DNA of 36,535 bases, taken from contig CANHAH010000014.1 of NCBI GenBank assembly GCA_947458705.1, positions 1 to 36,535 on the forward strand, read 5' to 3'. Below, piece by piece: positions 25,812-32,810 of this stretch (positions are counted from its first letter, which is position 1; each line of letters starts with the position of its first letter). The notes below the pieces were generated by a model, which saw only the letters and a program-made list of their open reading frames with translations, searched no databases and was not told the origin of the DNA. The position numbers were made by a program, and so were the translations under genes. Source of the DNA: Opitutia bacterium (GTDB lineage Bacteria > Verrucomicrobiota > Verrucomicrobiia > Opitutales > Opitutaceae).

Positions 25812-25845
25812 AACAAAAAACCGATCTGAGGCATCAGATCGGTTT
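25812..25845 (-). terminator. Perfect intrinsic terminator of the candidate ncRNA
   Basis: On the minus strand a 12-bp perfect stem (AAACCGATCTGA, 4-base loop, TCAGATCGGTTT) runs straight into TTTTTTGTTTT. This is the clearest intrinsic terminator in the window. It ends transcription coming from the right (candidate RNA and/or the phosphodiesterase gene), 47 bases before the ATG of the integrase-like small gene. Confidence 0.85.
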
Positions 25846-25990
25846 CGTCTTCGGGAGCGTACTTGGTTCGTCGCCCTTGCGGGAGACGCACATCCGAGCT
25901 TTCGCTCGATCCACCGTGGCCGCTCCCGGCCCGGTTGGCGGAACTGACTTTTAAGGGTCAGTTCATTCCTGATGCATCATCCAGAGTGCG
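25812..25990 (-). ncRNA. Candidate structured non-coding RNA of unknown class
   Basis: Reading the minus strand 5' to 3': a palindrome TGATGCATCA (25970-25979), a hairpin with 8-bp stem GAACTGAC/GTCAGTTC (25941-25964), then a branched domain closed by an 8-bp helix CGGGAGCG/CGCTCCCG (25852-25859 with 25921-25928). That domain holds two hairpins capped by GNRA loops: CGAGC-GAAA-GCTCG (25895-25908) and a stem with a GCAA loop (25869-25888, one mismatch). A perfect terminator ends it. GNRA loops appear only when read on this strand. It does not match tRNA, tmRNA, 6S, SRP, RNase P or the common riboswitches as I know them. It lies downstream of the phosphodiesterase gene, so it could be its 3' UTR, an independent small RNA, or the leader of the small cassette. 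The 5' end is a guess. Confidence 0.55.
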
Positions 25991-25992
25991 CA

Positions 25993-26020
25993 ACCCCGCG
26001 CCGGGGTCGAGAATTTTTTT
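25993..26020 (+). terminator. Hairpin with displaced T-tract on the plus strand
   Basis: ACCCCG-CGC-CGGGGT (25993-26007) followed after six bases by seven T residues (26014-26020). As a plus-strand terminator it has no obvious gene to serve. On the minus strand it would sit near the 5' end of the candidate RNA. The rest of 26021-26089 shows nothing. Confidence 0.3.
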
Positions 26021-26089
26021 AGCTAAACTTTGTCATAAGGCCGCCGCCGATGTGGATTGAGGGTGCGGGAGACGCTGCCCACCAACGAG

Positions 26090-27304
26090 TTATTTCAATG
26101 CCGCGCGGACAAGGCGGTCGTCGCCGTCGTTGGGTGCGGGCTGCAACTTCAGGGCCGCGCAGAGCAGATTGTAAATGTGGATATTCTCCACTGGCTCGAC
26201 GACGACGCCGGCTTTGAAGGATGGGCCGCTGGCGATGAAGATGCCGCGCATCGCCGCGTGGGCGGGGTCGTAACCGTGATCACCTTTGAGGAATGAGAGG
26301 CGGATGCGCTCGAAGCGTAGTCGGCGCTCCACGTGCCAGCCAAGCTCGGGCACGATCCAGACGGGCGGGATACGCGGGTTGTCCTTCAAGTGGAATGACG
26401 GCGGCAGATCGGCGGCGAGGTACGCGCGGGCGTGCGGCAGCCCCGCGAGCCGGCGGAGGAGCGCGGCCGTATCGCCGTCGTGCGGGCGCAGACCGACGGC
26501 CGAACCATCAAAATCCACCTGCACGGTAGCGACGTCGATGTAGTCGTCTAAAAGCATGACTTTATCAGCGCTCACGGGCGTCATGCCGTGGTCGGAAACG
26601 ATCACAAAATTCGGTGCGACACCGGCTTGGGCCAAGCGCGTACGCAGCTCGCCAATCTGCGCATCAAGTAGGCCAACGGCGGCGGCGAGTTCAGAAGATT
26701 CAGGGCCGTATTTGTGACCGGCGGCGTTGGTTTCTTCAAAATAGAAGGCGACGACGGCGGGGCGTTTTTCGGCGGGCAGCGTGAGCCAGCCGACAAGTTC
26801 TTCTAAGCGTTTTTTAAAAGGAACCGAGTAGTCGTATTTTTTCCAATACGTGGGGCGCACGCCTTGATTCTCAGCCTCGGAGCCGACCCAGAAATAGCTG
26901 GCGCTGGGGCGGCCTTGCCGGACCGCGGTGGTCCAGATCGGTTCGCCGCCCCACCATTTGGTGGCTCCGACGGCGGCAGCGTTTTTATAGTTAAAAAATT
27001 CGCCCAGGACCGGATCAAAATGCTCATTGTTAATCATTCCGTGGCGCGCGGGATATAGGCCGGTTACAATGGAATAGTGATTAGGAAAGGTGTTGGTGGG
27101 ATAAACCGGGATGAGGGCGCGCGAGGTCGTGCCGTCACGGATTAAGGCACGCAGTTGACGCGTCTCAGTGGGATAGAGCTCGCAGTAATCCCAGCGAAAC
27201 CCGTCCATCGAAATTAAAATGAGTGGCGGCGTGTCGGAGGCACGAGCGACTGCCCACCCCGCGAGCATCAGCATCAAAACCAGTGGTCGCGAAAACAAAT
27301 TCAT
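26090..27304 (-). CDS. Ectonucleotide pyrophosphatase/phosphodiesterase (NPP) family protein
   Basis: A 404-residue exported enzyme of the alkaline phosphatase superfamily. A signal peptide covers residues 1-22 (PLVLMLMLAGWAVARA). Metal and catalytic residues are clear: Asp34 in LISMDGFRWDY and the nucleophile Thr72 in YPTNTFPNHYSIVTGLYPARHG. Later metal ligands lie in VVSDHGMTPVS and in a GDHGYDPAHAAMRG segment. NPP enzymes cleave phosphodiester or pyrophosphate bonds in nucleotides or phospholipid head groups in the periplasm; bacterial members often serve phosphate scavenging. The length is normal. It is not obviously in an operon: tatA starts 550 bases upstream on the same strand, and the gap to its stop is about 66 bases, so cotranscription from tatA is possible. 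Confidence 0.92.
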   Translation of the reverse strand: MNLFSRPLVLMLMLAGWAVARASDTPPLILISMDGFRWDYCELYPTETRQLRALIRDGTTSRALIPVYPTNTFPNHYSIVTGLYPARHGMINNEHFDPVLGEFFNYKNAAAVGATKWWGGEPIWTTAVRQGRPSASYFWVGSEAENQGVRPTYWKKYDYSVPFKKRLEELVGWLTLPAEKRPAVVAFYFEETNAAGHKYGPESSELAAAVGLLDAQIGELRTRLAQAGVAPNFVIVSDHGMTPVSADKVMLLDDYIDVATVQVDFDGSAVGLRPHDGDTAALLRRLAGLPHARAYLAADLPPSFHLKDNPRIPPVWIVPELGWHVERRLRFERIRLSFLKGDHGYDPAHAAMRGIFIASGPSFKAGVVVEPVENIHIYNLLCAALKLQPAPNDGDDRLVRAALK

Positions 27305-27370
27305 TGAACGAGGCTGAGGCCGGTATCGGCGAGAGGGCCAGACTGGTTTTCAGTACGATTATCTGTGCAC

Positions 27371-27859
27371 TTAAACGTCGGCGCGGCCGCGATGAGGCGC
27401 GGTTGGCTTGCGCGGGGCTGGCGCCGTGGCGGGGGGCACGATCGGCGCAGATGAGGAGTCGGGGCTCAACGGCGCGGAGGCATCGGCTGCTACGACCGGT
27501 TCGCTGGCGACCTGGGGCACGGGCGCATCGGTGGCCACGGGCGAAGCAGGGATGGTGTCGGTGGGAGTTGTTTCAGCAGATGTTCCGGCAGGGAGCGCGG
27601 CCACCGGCTGCGCGGAGGTAATGGCAGGCGTGTAGCTGGCCTGGTTTTGGCGGTATTCGTCTTCTTGGAGCGCGCGCTTGAATTCTTCTTCGACGTTGCT
27701 CGTGGCTTTTTTCAATTCCTTCATCGATTTGCCGATGCCACGGGCAAGCTCAGGGAGTTTGTCTTTGCCGAACATGACCAAAATCAACACGAGGATCAGC
27801 AACATCTCGGGTCCGCCCAAGCCCTCGATGAAGGCCAGCGTGAAGACAGGGAAATTCAT
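27371..27859 (-). CDS. tatA: Sec-independent protein translocase component TatA/TatE
   Basis: The ATG at 27859 (MNFPVFTLAFIEGLGGPE) gives 162 residues; the frame is open 22 codons upstream but that part is not Tat-like. The short membrane helix (LGGPEMLLILVLILVMFGKDKLPELAR) and the following amphipathic helix (GIGKSMKELKKATSNVEEEF) are diagnostic of TatA. It is nearly twice the usual length because of an Ala/Pro/Thr-rich, probably disordered tail from about residue 70 ending in a basic PRKPTAPHRGRAD segment. TatA polymerises to form the passage for folded proteins; three proteins in this window carry twin-arginine leaders. No TatB or TatC is seen nearby. Confidence 0.9.
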   Translation of the reverse strand: MNFPVFTLAFIEGLGGPEMLLILVLILVMFGKDKLPELARGIGKSMKELKKATSNVEEEFKRALQEDEYRQNQASYTPAITSAQPVAALPAGTSAETTPTDTIPASPVATDAPVPQVASEPVVAADASAPLSPDSSSAPIVPPATAPAPRKPTAPHRGRADV

Positions 27860-27948
27860 ACGGGCAGTGTGACGCGACGCGGAGGAATTTGTAACGGGAA
27901 AAAATTCTGCGCGCAACAGCGCCAAGCCAACGGGCGCGCAAAACGCGC

Positions 27949-28884
27949 TTAAGCGCGAAGGGTGCCGGCGGCTTGTTCAGCGAGGAACGAAGCGTAGGTT
28001 TTGGCAACGCCGTCGCAGAGCGCGATACGCGCACGCCAGCCAAGCGTGGCAAGCCGGGAGACGTCCATAAGTTTACGCGGGGTGCCGTCGGGCTTGGTGG
28101 CGTCCCAAACGATGTTGCCCGTGAAGCCGGTTACCGTGGCAACGGTTTCGGTGAGTTCGCGGATGGTGACGTCGGTGCCGGTACCGACGTTGATCCAGTC
28201 GGGCGGGTTTTCGATCTTAAGCAAAAAGGCACAGGCGTCGGCGAGGTCGTCAACGTGGAGAAATTCGCGTTTCGGCGAGCCAGTGCCCCAGGCAACGACT
28301 TCGGCGCGGCCGGCGGTTTTGGCTTCGTGGAATTTGCGCAGAAGCGCGGGTAACACGTGCGAATTCTGCAAGTGGTAATTATCCCCGGGGCCGTAGAGAT
28401 TCGTCGGCATCGCTGAGTGATAAAGCACGCCGTATTGCTTGCGGTAAGATTGGGCGAGCTTAAGACCGGTGATTTTGGCGATGGCGTAGGCCTCGTTGGT
28501 GGGCTCAAGAGGGCCGGTAAGGAGGCAGTCCTCAGGCATAGGCTGCGGCGCGTGCTTGGGATAAATACACGAGCTACCAAGGAAAAGCAGACGTTTCACG
28601 CCGTTCCGATAGGCGCCGTGGATGGTGTTAGCGGCGATGGCGAGATTATCGAAGAGAAACTCAGCCGGGTAAGTATTGTTGGCGTGAATCCCACCGACTT
28701 TCGCGGCGGCGATGATGGCAACATCGGGCCTCTCGGAGGCGTAAAACGCATCGACGGCGGTCTGCGAGGTAAGGTCGAGTTCACGGCGCGAGCGCAGCAG
28801 AAGCGTGACGCCAGATTCGCGTTGAAAACGGCGCACGAGCGCGCCGCCAACCATGCCTTGGTGGCCCGCGATAAAAAGCTTCAT
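27949..28884 (-). CDS. fcl: GDP-L-fucose synthase
   Basis: A 311-residue short-chain dehydrogenase-type epimerase/reductase, the usual length. It turns GDP-4-keto-6-deoxy-mannose into GDP-L-fucose using NADPH. The nucleotide loop [13 protein letters not shown] is at 7-19, with Ser104/Ser105 in FLGSSCIYP and the catalytic Tyr133-x3-Lys137 pair in EAYAIAK; the [10 protein letters not shown] and [10 protein letters not shown] segments are typical of Fcl. Its ATG overlaps the gmd stop by four bases (28881-28884), so the two-step pathway is translationally coupled. The product probably feeds fucose into surface polysaccharide. Confidence 0.95.
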   Translation of the reverse strand: MKLFIAGHQGMVGGALVRRFQRESGVTLLLRSRRELDLTSQTAVDAFYASERPDVAIIAAAKVGGIHANNTYPAEFLFDNLAIAANTIHGAYRNGVKRLLFLGSSCIYPKHAPQPMPEDCLLTGPLEPTNEAYAIAKITGLKLAQSYRKQYGVLYHSAMPTNLYGPGDNYHLQNSHVLPALLRKFHEAKTAGRAEVVAWGTGSPKREFLHVDDLADACAFLLKIENPPDWINVGTGTDVTIRELTETVATVTGFTGNIVWDATKPDGTPRKLMDVSRLATLGWRARIALCDGVAKTYASFLAEQAAGTLRA

Positions 28885-29915
28885 GCGATCGTCGTATGCG
28901 CAGGTTGAGGCAAGCTGGCGATCTGAGCTTCGCGCTTAGCGAGTTCAAGGTCCGCCTCGGTCATGATTTTGACGAGTTCTTTGAACTTCGTCTTGGGTTC
29001 CCAACCGAGTTGTCGCTTGGCCTTCGCCGGGTCGCCAATGAGCAGTTCGACCTCGGCCGGACGCTCGTAGCGGGCGTCGTAGCTGACGTATTTCTCCCAA
29101 TCGAGATTAAGGAGGCCGAAGGTTTCTTGGATAAATTCGCGGACAGTGTGAGTCTCATTAGTAGCGACCACGTAATCATCGGCTTGGTCTTGCTGGAGCA
29201 TAACCCACATCATCTCGACGTATTCTTTGGCGTATCCCCAGTCGCGGCGGGCATCGAGGTTGCCCATGTAAAGGCGCTCTTGCAGACCGAGTTTGATACG
29301 CGTGGCGGCGCGGGTGATTTTGCGTGTGACGAAGGTCTCGCCGCGACGCGGGCTTTCGTGATTAAAAAGAATGCCGTTGGAGGCGTGAAGATTGTAGCTT
29401 TCCCGGTAGTTCACCGTGAGCCAGTAGGCGTACATTTTAGCGCAACCGTAGGGCGAACGGGGCCAGAACGGGGTCTTTTCCGTCTGCGGCACTTCCTGGA
29501 CTTTACCAAACATCTCAGAGGAGGAGGCTTGGTAAAAGCGGCATTTTTTAACCAGACCGGCTTCGCGGATGGCTTCAAGAATGCGCACCGAACCGAGACC
29601 CACAACGTCGCCCGTGTATTCAGGAATATCGAAGGAAACGCGCACGTGCGACTGCGCGCCGAGGTTATAAATTTCGTCAGGCTGGAGCTCGTAGAGCAAT
29701 TTCACCATCTGCACGGAATCAGCGAGGTCACCGTAGTGAAGGTGCAGCTTGACGCCGTTAACGTGCGGGTCGCGGTAAAGGTGATCGATCCGGCTGGTGT
29801 TGAAGGTGGAGGCGCGGCGAATGACGCCATGAACCTCGTAACCTTTGGCGAGCAGGAGCTCAGCGAGATAAGAACCGTCCTGTCCTGTGATGCCGGTGAT
29901 AAGTGCTTTTTTCAT
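28881..29915 (-). CDS. gmd: GDP-mannose 4,6-dehydratase
   Basis: A 344-residue enzyme starting [20 protein letters not shown]; an upstream in-frame extension of 17 codons is Cys-rich and not Gmd-like. It makes GDP-4-keto-6-deoxy-D-mannose from GDP-mannose with bound NADP. Evidence includes the GITGQDG loop at 8-14, [15 protein letters not shown] (33-47), SSSEMFG (131-137), the catalytic Tyr156-x3-Lys160 pair in SPYGCAK, and [15 protein letters not shown]. It is the first gene of the gmd-fcl pair and faces pyrH across a 301-base divergent region. Confidence 0.97.
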   Translation of the reverse strand: MKKALITGITGQDGSYLAELLLAKGYEVHGVIRRASTFNTSRIDHLYRDPHVNGVKLHLHYGDLADSVQMVKLLYELQPDEIYNLGAQSHVRVSFDIPEYTGDVVGLGSVRILEAIREAGLVKKCRFYQASSSEMFGKVQEVPQTEKTPFWPRSPYGCAKMYAYWLTVNYRESYNLHASNGILFNHESPRRGETFVTRKITRAATRIKLGLQERLYMGNLDARRDWGYAKEYVEMMWVMLQQDQADDYVVATNETHTVREFIQETFGLLNLDWEKYVSYDARYERPAEVELLIGDPAKAKRQLGWEPKTKFKELVKIMTEADLELAKREAQIASLPQPAHTTIA

Positions 29916-29963
29916 ACGGTAAACAACCACGCTAGCGGGGCAGCTTTCGCAGGAGCAAGTCTC

Positions 29964-29991
29964 CATATATTAGCTTATAATAGATATAATC
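29964..29991. promoter_or_regulatory. A/T-rich divergent promoter island between gmd and pyrH
   Basis: This is the only markedly A/T-rich patch in the 301-base gap. On the plus strand two TATAAT hexamers (29976-29981 and 29985-29990) could be -10 boxes for pyrH, which would give a leader of about 220 bases. On the minus strand, TTGATT then TAATAT or ATATAT (15-17 bases apart) could drive gmd. The -35 boxes on the plus side are poor. Confidence 0.5.
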
Positions 29992-30007
29992 AACCGGCGG
30001 TCGCAAC

Positions 30008-30102
30008 CCTCTCCACGGCGCGGAAGCGCGCGGAGAGGAAGCGTCACGCGAGCGACGGGGACAGATTGGTGATGATCGGGGCGAAATCACCGGGTGATTT
30101 TT
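30008..30102 (+). promoter_or_regulatory. Possible attenuator in the pyrH leader
   Basis: A stable hairpin CCTCTCC/GGAGAGG with an inner GCGC-GGAA-GCGC helix (30008-30038) is followed by two competing pairings. GGTGAT (30068-30073) can pair with ATCACC (30086-30091), or that same ATCACC region can pair with the next GGTGATTT to form AAATCAC-CGG-GTGATTT (30084-30100) followed by TT. The second form looks like a small intrinsic terminator and the first like its antiterminator. The stems are short, so this remains a hypothesis. Confidence 0.35.
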
Positions 30103-30216
30103 CCAAGAAGACTCGCCCGAAACTTCATTTACCCAGGATGCCATTTTTCGAAGGGATGAAGCGGTACGCCATCTCGGGCATTGACGCCGATTTTACTCAA
30201 TTGTTTCCTCGCGGCC

Positions 30217-30957
30217 ATGCATGCCAACAAACGAGTCGCGCTCGGCGTTAAATATAAACGCATCATTCTGAAGCTTTCGGGCGAAGTCCTACGCGGCGGC
30301 AAAGGCGGGGATCCCATCGACGCCGCTACCTTAGAAAAAACTTGCAGCCAGGTCAAAGAGATCGCCGACCTCGGCGTCGAAGTCTGCGTCGTTATCGGCG
30401 GCGGCAACATCTTCCGCGGCCTGCAAGGCTCCCAGCGTGGCGTCGACCGCACCACCGGAGATTACATGGGCATGCTCGCCACTGTCATCAACGCCCTCGC
30501 ACTCATGGACTGCCTGGAAAAAATGGGCGTTACTACGCGCATCCAGAGCGCCATCCCGATGAATCAAATCGCCGAACCGTTCATTTTGCGCCGCGCCATG
30601 CGCCATCTTGAAAAGGGCCGTGTCGTCATCTTTGCAGCGGGCACCGGCAACCCCTACTTCTCGACGGATACCACCGCCGCCCTTCGCGCCTCCGAGATGC
30701 ACGCCGACATCATCATGAAGGCCACCAAGGTCGATGGCATCTACGACAAAGACCCGAAAAAATTTCCCGACGCCGTCAAATACGACCAGATCACGTTCAT
30801 CGACGCTCTCAAACAGCGCCTCAACGTCATGGACTCCACCGCGTTTTCTCTTTGTCTCGACAACAACGTACCCATCCTAGTGTTCGACCTGAACGATGAA
30901 CACGCTATCCGTAAAGCGGTTCTCGGAGAAAAAATCGGTACCCTCGTCAAAAATTGA
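30217..30957 (+). CDS. pyrH: Uridylate kinase (UMP kinase)
   Basis: A 246-residue enzyme from the ATG giving [10 protein letters not shown]; an in-frame TTG at 30181 would add 12 residues without family support. PyrH phosphorylates UMP to UDP and is usually a hexamer controlled by UTP and GTP. Family motifs include ILKLSGEVL (17-25), [10 protein letters not shown] (59-68), [56 protein letters not shown] and [11 protein letters not shown]. It is followed 42 bases later by frr, the conserved pyrH-frr pair. tsf and rpsB, often placed before it, are not here; instead a long leader separates it from gmd. Confidence 0.97.
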   Translation: MHANKRVALGVKYKRIILKLSGEVLRGGKGGDPIDAATLEKTCSQVKEIADLGVEVCVVIGGGNIFRGLQGSQRGVDRTTGDYMGMLATVINALALMDCLEKMGVTTRIQSAIPMNQIAEPFILRRAMRHLEKGRVVIFAAGTGNPYFSTDTTAALRASEMHADIIMKATKVDGIYDKDPKKFPDAVKYDQITFIDALKQRLNVMDSTAFSLCLDNNVPILVFDLNDEHAIRKAVLGEKIGTLVKN

Positions 30958-30999
30958 TCCACCCCGCCGCCTGTTTTTCCACCTTTAGAAAATCCCACC

Positions 31000-31545
31000 A
31001 TGTCCTCCCCGTTCCTCGCTGAAGCCCAAGCCAAGATGAAAAAAACCGTGGACCACACGCTCCACGAATTTAGCTCCATCCATACCGGCAAAGCCACGCC
31101 TCAGATGGTTGAGACTGTCATGGTTGAAGCCTACGGCACCATGACCCCGCTCAAACAATGCGCGGCCATCAGCACGCCCGACGCCCGCCTCATCCAGGTT
31201 CAACCTTGGGACACCAGCATCATCAAAGACATCATCCGCGGCATCCAAGAAGCCAACCTCGGCTTCAACCCAATTCCCGATGGTAAAGTCATCCGTATTC
31301 CGCTGCCGGATATGAGCAAGGAACGCCGCCTCGAATTCGTTAAAAATGCTCACCGCCTAGCCGAAGAAGGCCGGGTCCATGTGCGCAACGTCCGCCGCGA
31401 CGTCATGGAATCGGTCAAAAAGGCCAAACTTCCCGAAGACGAAGCCAAGCGCGTCGAAAAAGACATTCAAGCCGCCACAGATGCAGCCATCAAGAGCATC
31501 GGCGAACACCTCGCGCACAAAGAAAAGGATCTGCTCACGGTCTGA
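31000..31545 (+). CDS. frr: Ribosome recycling factor
   Basis: A 181-residue protein, close to the normal 185. With EF-G it splits ribosomes after termination. The three-helix-bundle tail is evident (MSKERRLEFVKNAHRLAEE, VHVRNVRRDVMESVKK, DEAKRVEKDIQAATDAAIKS), as is the RTGKA-equivalent region, here SIHTGKATPQMVETV. The LIQVQPWDTSIIKDI and GFNPIPDGKVIRIPLP segments are near-universal in RRF. The ATG follows AATCCCACC, again with no Shine-Dalgarno sequence. It lies in a run with pyrH and proB. Confidence 0.97.
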   Translation: MSSPFLAEAQAKMKKTVDHTLHEFSSIHTGKATPQMVETVMVEAYGTMTPLKQCAAISTPDARLIQVQPWDTSIIKDIIRGIQEANLGFNPIPDGKVIRIPLPDMSKERRLEFVKNAHRLAEEGRVHVRNVRRDVMESVKKAKLPEDEAKRVEKDIQAATDAAIKSIGEHLAHKEKDLLTV

Positions 31546-31611
31546 GCCCGACCGGGCGGAGTTGCCCTTGCGCCCAAATGCTCCCCGCCGCGGCCCGCCG
31601 CGCTTTCTGCG

Positions 31612-32721
31612 TTGAAAAAAGAATCTTCTACCGCTCCGAAACGCGTCGTCGTCAAACTCGGCACTGGCGTACTCACGACGGGCATCGGCCAACTTGATAC
31701 CGCGCGTATCGCCGATCTCGCCGCCCAACTCGCCGCCCTGCGCGCCGCTGGCACTGAGGTGATCGTCGTTTCTTCCGGCGCCGTCGGTCTCGGCATGGGC
31801 GCCCTCGCCCTCGCGAAAAAACCCAAAGACGTTTCCAAAAAACAGGCCTGCGCCGCTATCGGCCAATCTCGCCTGATGCAGGTCTGGCAAACCGCCTTCG
31901 CGCCCCACGCACTCACCGTCGCCCAAGTCCTCCTCACCCACGACGATCTACGCGTGCGCACGCGTTACCTCGGCGTCCGCGAGACGCTCCGCCAGATCAT
32001 CGGCTACGGCGCGATTCCCATCATCAACGAGAACGATACCGTGAGCGCCGCCGAAATTAAGTTTGGCGACAACGACACGCTTTCCGCTCTTGTCGCGAGC
32101 CTCGTCGAGGCTGAGCACCTCATTATTCTTTCCACCGCGCCAGGTCTCATCGACCTCAAAGGCACCGGCGAGATCGTCCCCGTCGTCGAAAAAATCACCC
32201 CCGCGATCGAAGCCATGGCCGGCGGCACTACGAGCGAAACGGCCACCGGCGGCATGATTTCCAAAATCACCGCGGCCAAACTCGCCACCCGCGCCGGTTG
32301 CGGTGTTTTCATCGCCAGCGGCTCCGCGCCCGCCATCGTGGCGCGTCTGCTCGGCGGCACCGGCCCCGGCACGTTTTTCGTTCCCAGCGGCCTGCCCCTA
32401 GACGCCAAGAAACATTGGCTCGCCTACTTCCAACGCCCAGAGGGCACAGTCTTCGTTAACGCCCGCGCCGTTCCTGTATTGCGCGAACGCGGCAGCAGCC
32501 TCCTCGCTGTCGGCGTCACGCACGCGAGCGGGGAATTTGGCATCGGGGACATCGTTAATATCGCTGGCCCCGACACCACGGTGCTCGCTCGCGGCAAAAT
32601 CAATTTCTCCAGCAAGGAAATCCCCGCGCTCGCCGGCCTCCAAGCCGTCGCCCTGCGCGCACTCCACCCGTCGCGCAAACGCCTCGAAGTCGTCCACCGC
32701 AACGACCTCGTATTACTCTAA
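31612..32721 (+). CDS. proB: Glutamate 5-kinase with PUA domain
   Basis: A 369-residue enzyme of the first step of proline synthesis, phosphorylating glutamate on the gamma carboxyl. The start is TTG (31612-31614), giving MKKESSTAPKRVVVKLGTG; no in-frame ATG fits. The amino-acid kinase domain (1-260) shows VVKLGTGVLT, VVSSGAVGLGMGAL, AAIGQSRLMQVW, IPIINENDTVS, FGDNDTLSALVAS and GTGGM-like ATGGMISKITAA. A C-terminal PUA domain (about 275-360; GSSLLAVGVTHASGEFGIGD) matches the long bacterial ProB. It begins 66 bases after frr. proA is not adjacent. Confidence 0.95.
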   Translation: MKKESSTAPKRVVVKLGTGVLTTGIGQLDTARIADLAAQLAALRAAGTEVIVVSSGAVGLGMGALALAKKPKDVSKKQACAAIGQSRLMQVWQTAFAPHALTVAQVLLTHDDLRVRTRYLGVRETLRQIIGYGAIPIINENDTVSAAEIKFGDNDTLSALVASLVEAEHLIILSTAPGLIDLKGTGEIVPVVEKITPAIEAMAGGTTSETATGGMISKITAAKLATRAGCGVFIASGSAPAIVARLLGGTGPGTFFVPSGLPLDAKKHWLAYFQRPEGTVFVNARAVPVLRERGSSLLAVGVTHASGEFGIGDIVNIAGPDTTVLARGKINFSSKEIPALAGLQAVALRALHPSRKRLEVVHRNDLVLL

Positions 32722-32764
32722 AGCGTTTCCGCTTTCCCCCTACAGAGCGAACCTCCACGTTTCC

Positions 32765-32793
32765 TCGGACACCTGTCCTATCTTTGGTATAAT
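32765..32793 (+). promoter_or_regulatory. Promoter of the GH28 gene
   Basis: A perfect TATAAT (32788-32793) with CGGACA 16 bases upstream (32766-32771) precedes the GH28 ATG by only 17 bases, so the leader would be about 10 bases long. No operator repeat is visible. Confidence 0.5.
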
Positions 32794-32810
32794 CGTACCG
32801 CCTCCACCCC

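Noticed and set aside
25818-25860. CTGATG and GAAAC near each other, recalling hammerhead ribozyme core elements
   Set aside because: The order and spacing do not form a hammerhead, and CTGATG is part of the perfect terminator stem.
25853-25927. A 75-base segment closed by a 7-bp stem, the size of a tRNA
   Set aside because: There is no T-arm GTTCGA, no proper anticodon arm and no CCA. The GNRA loops appear on the opposite strand, so it was called part of a different structured RNA.
28896-30251. A 451-codon plus-strand frame opposite gmd and its promoter region
   Set aside because: It is a shadow of gmd and runs through the divergent leader; no family resemblance.
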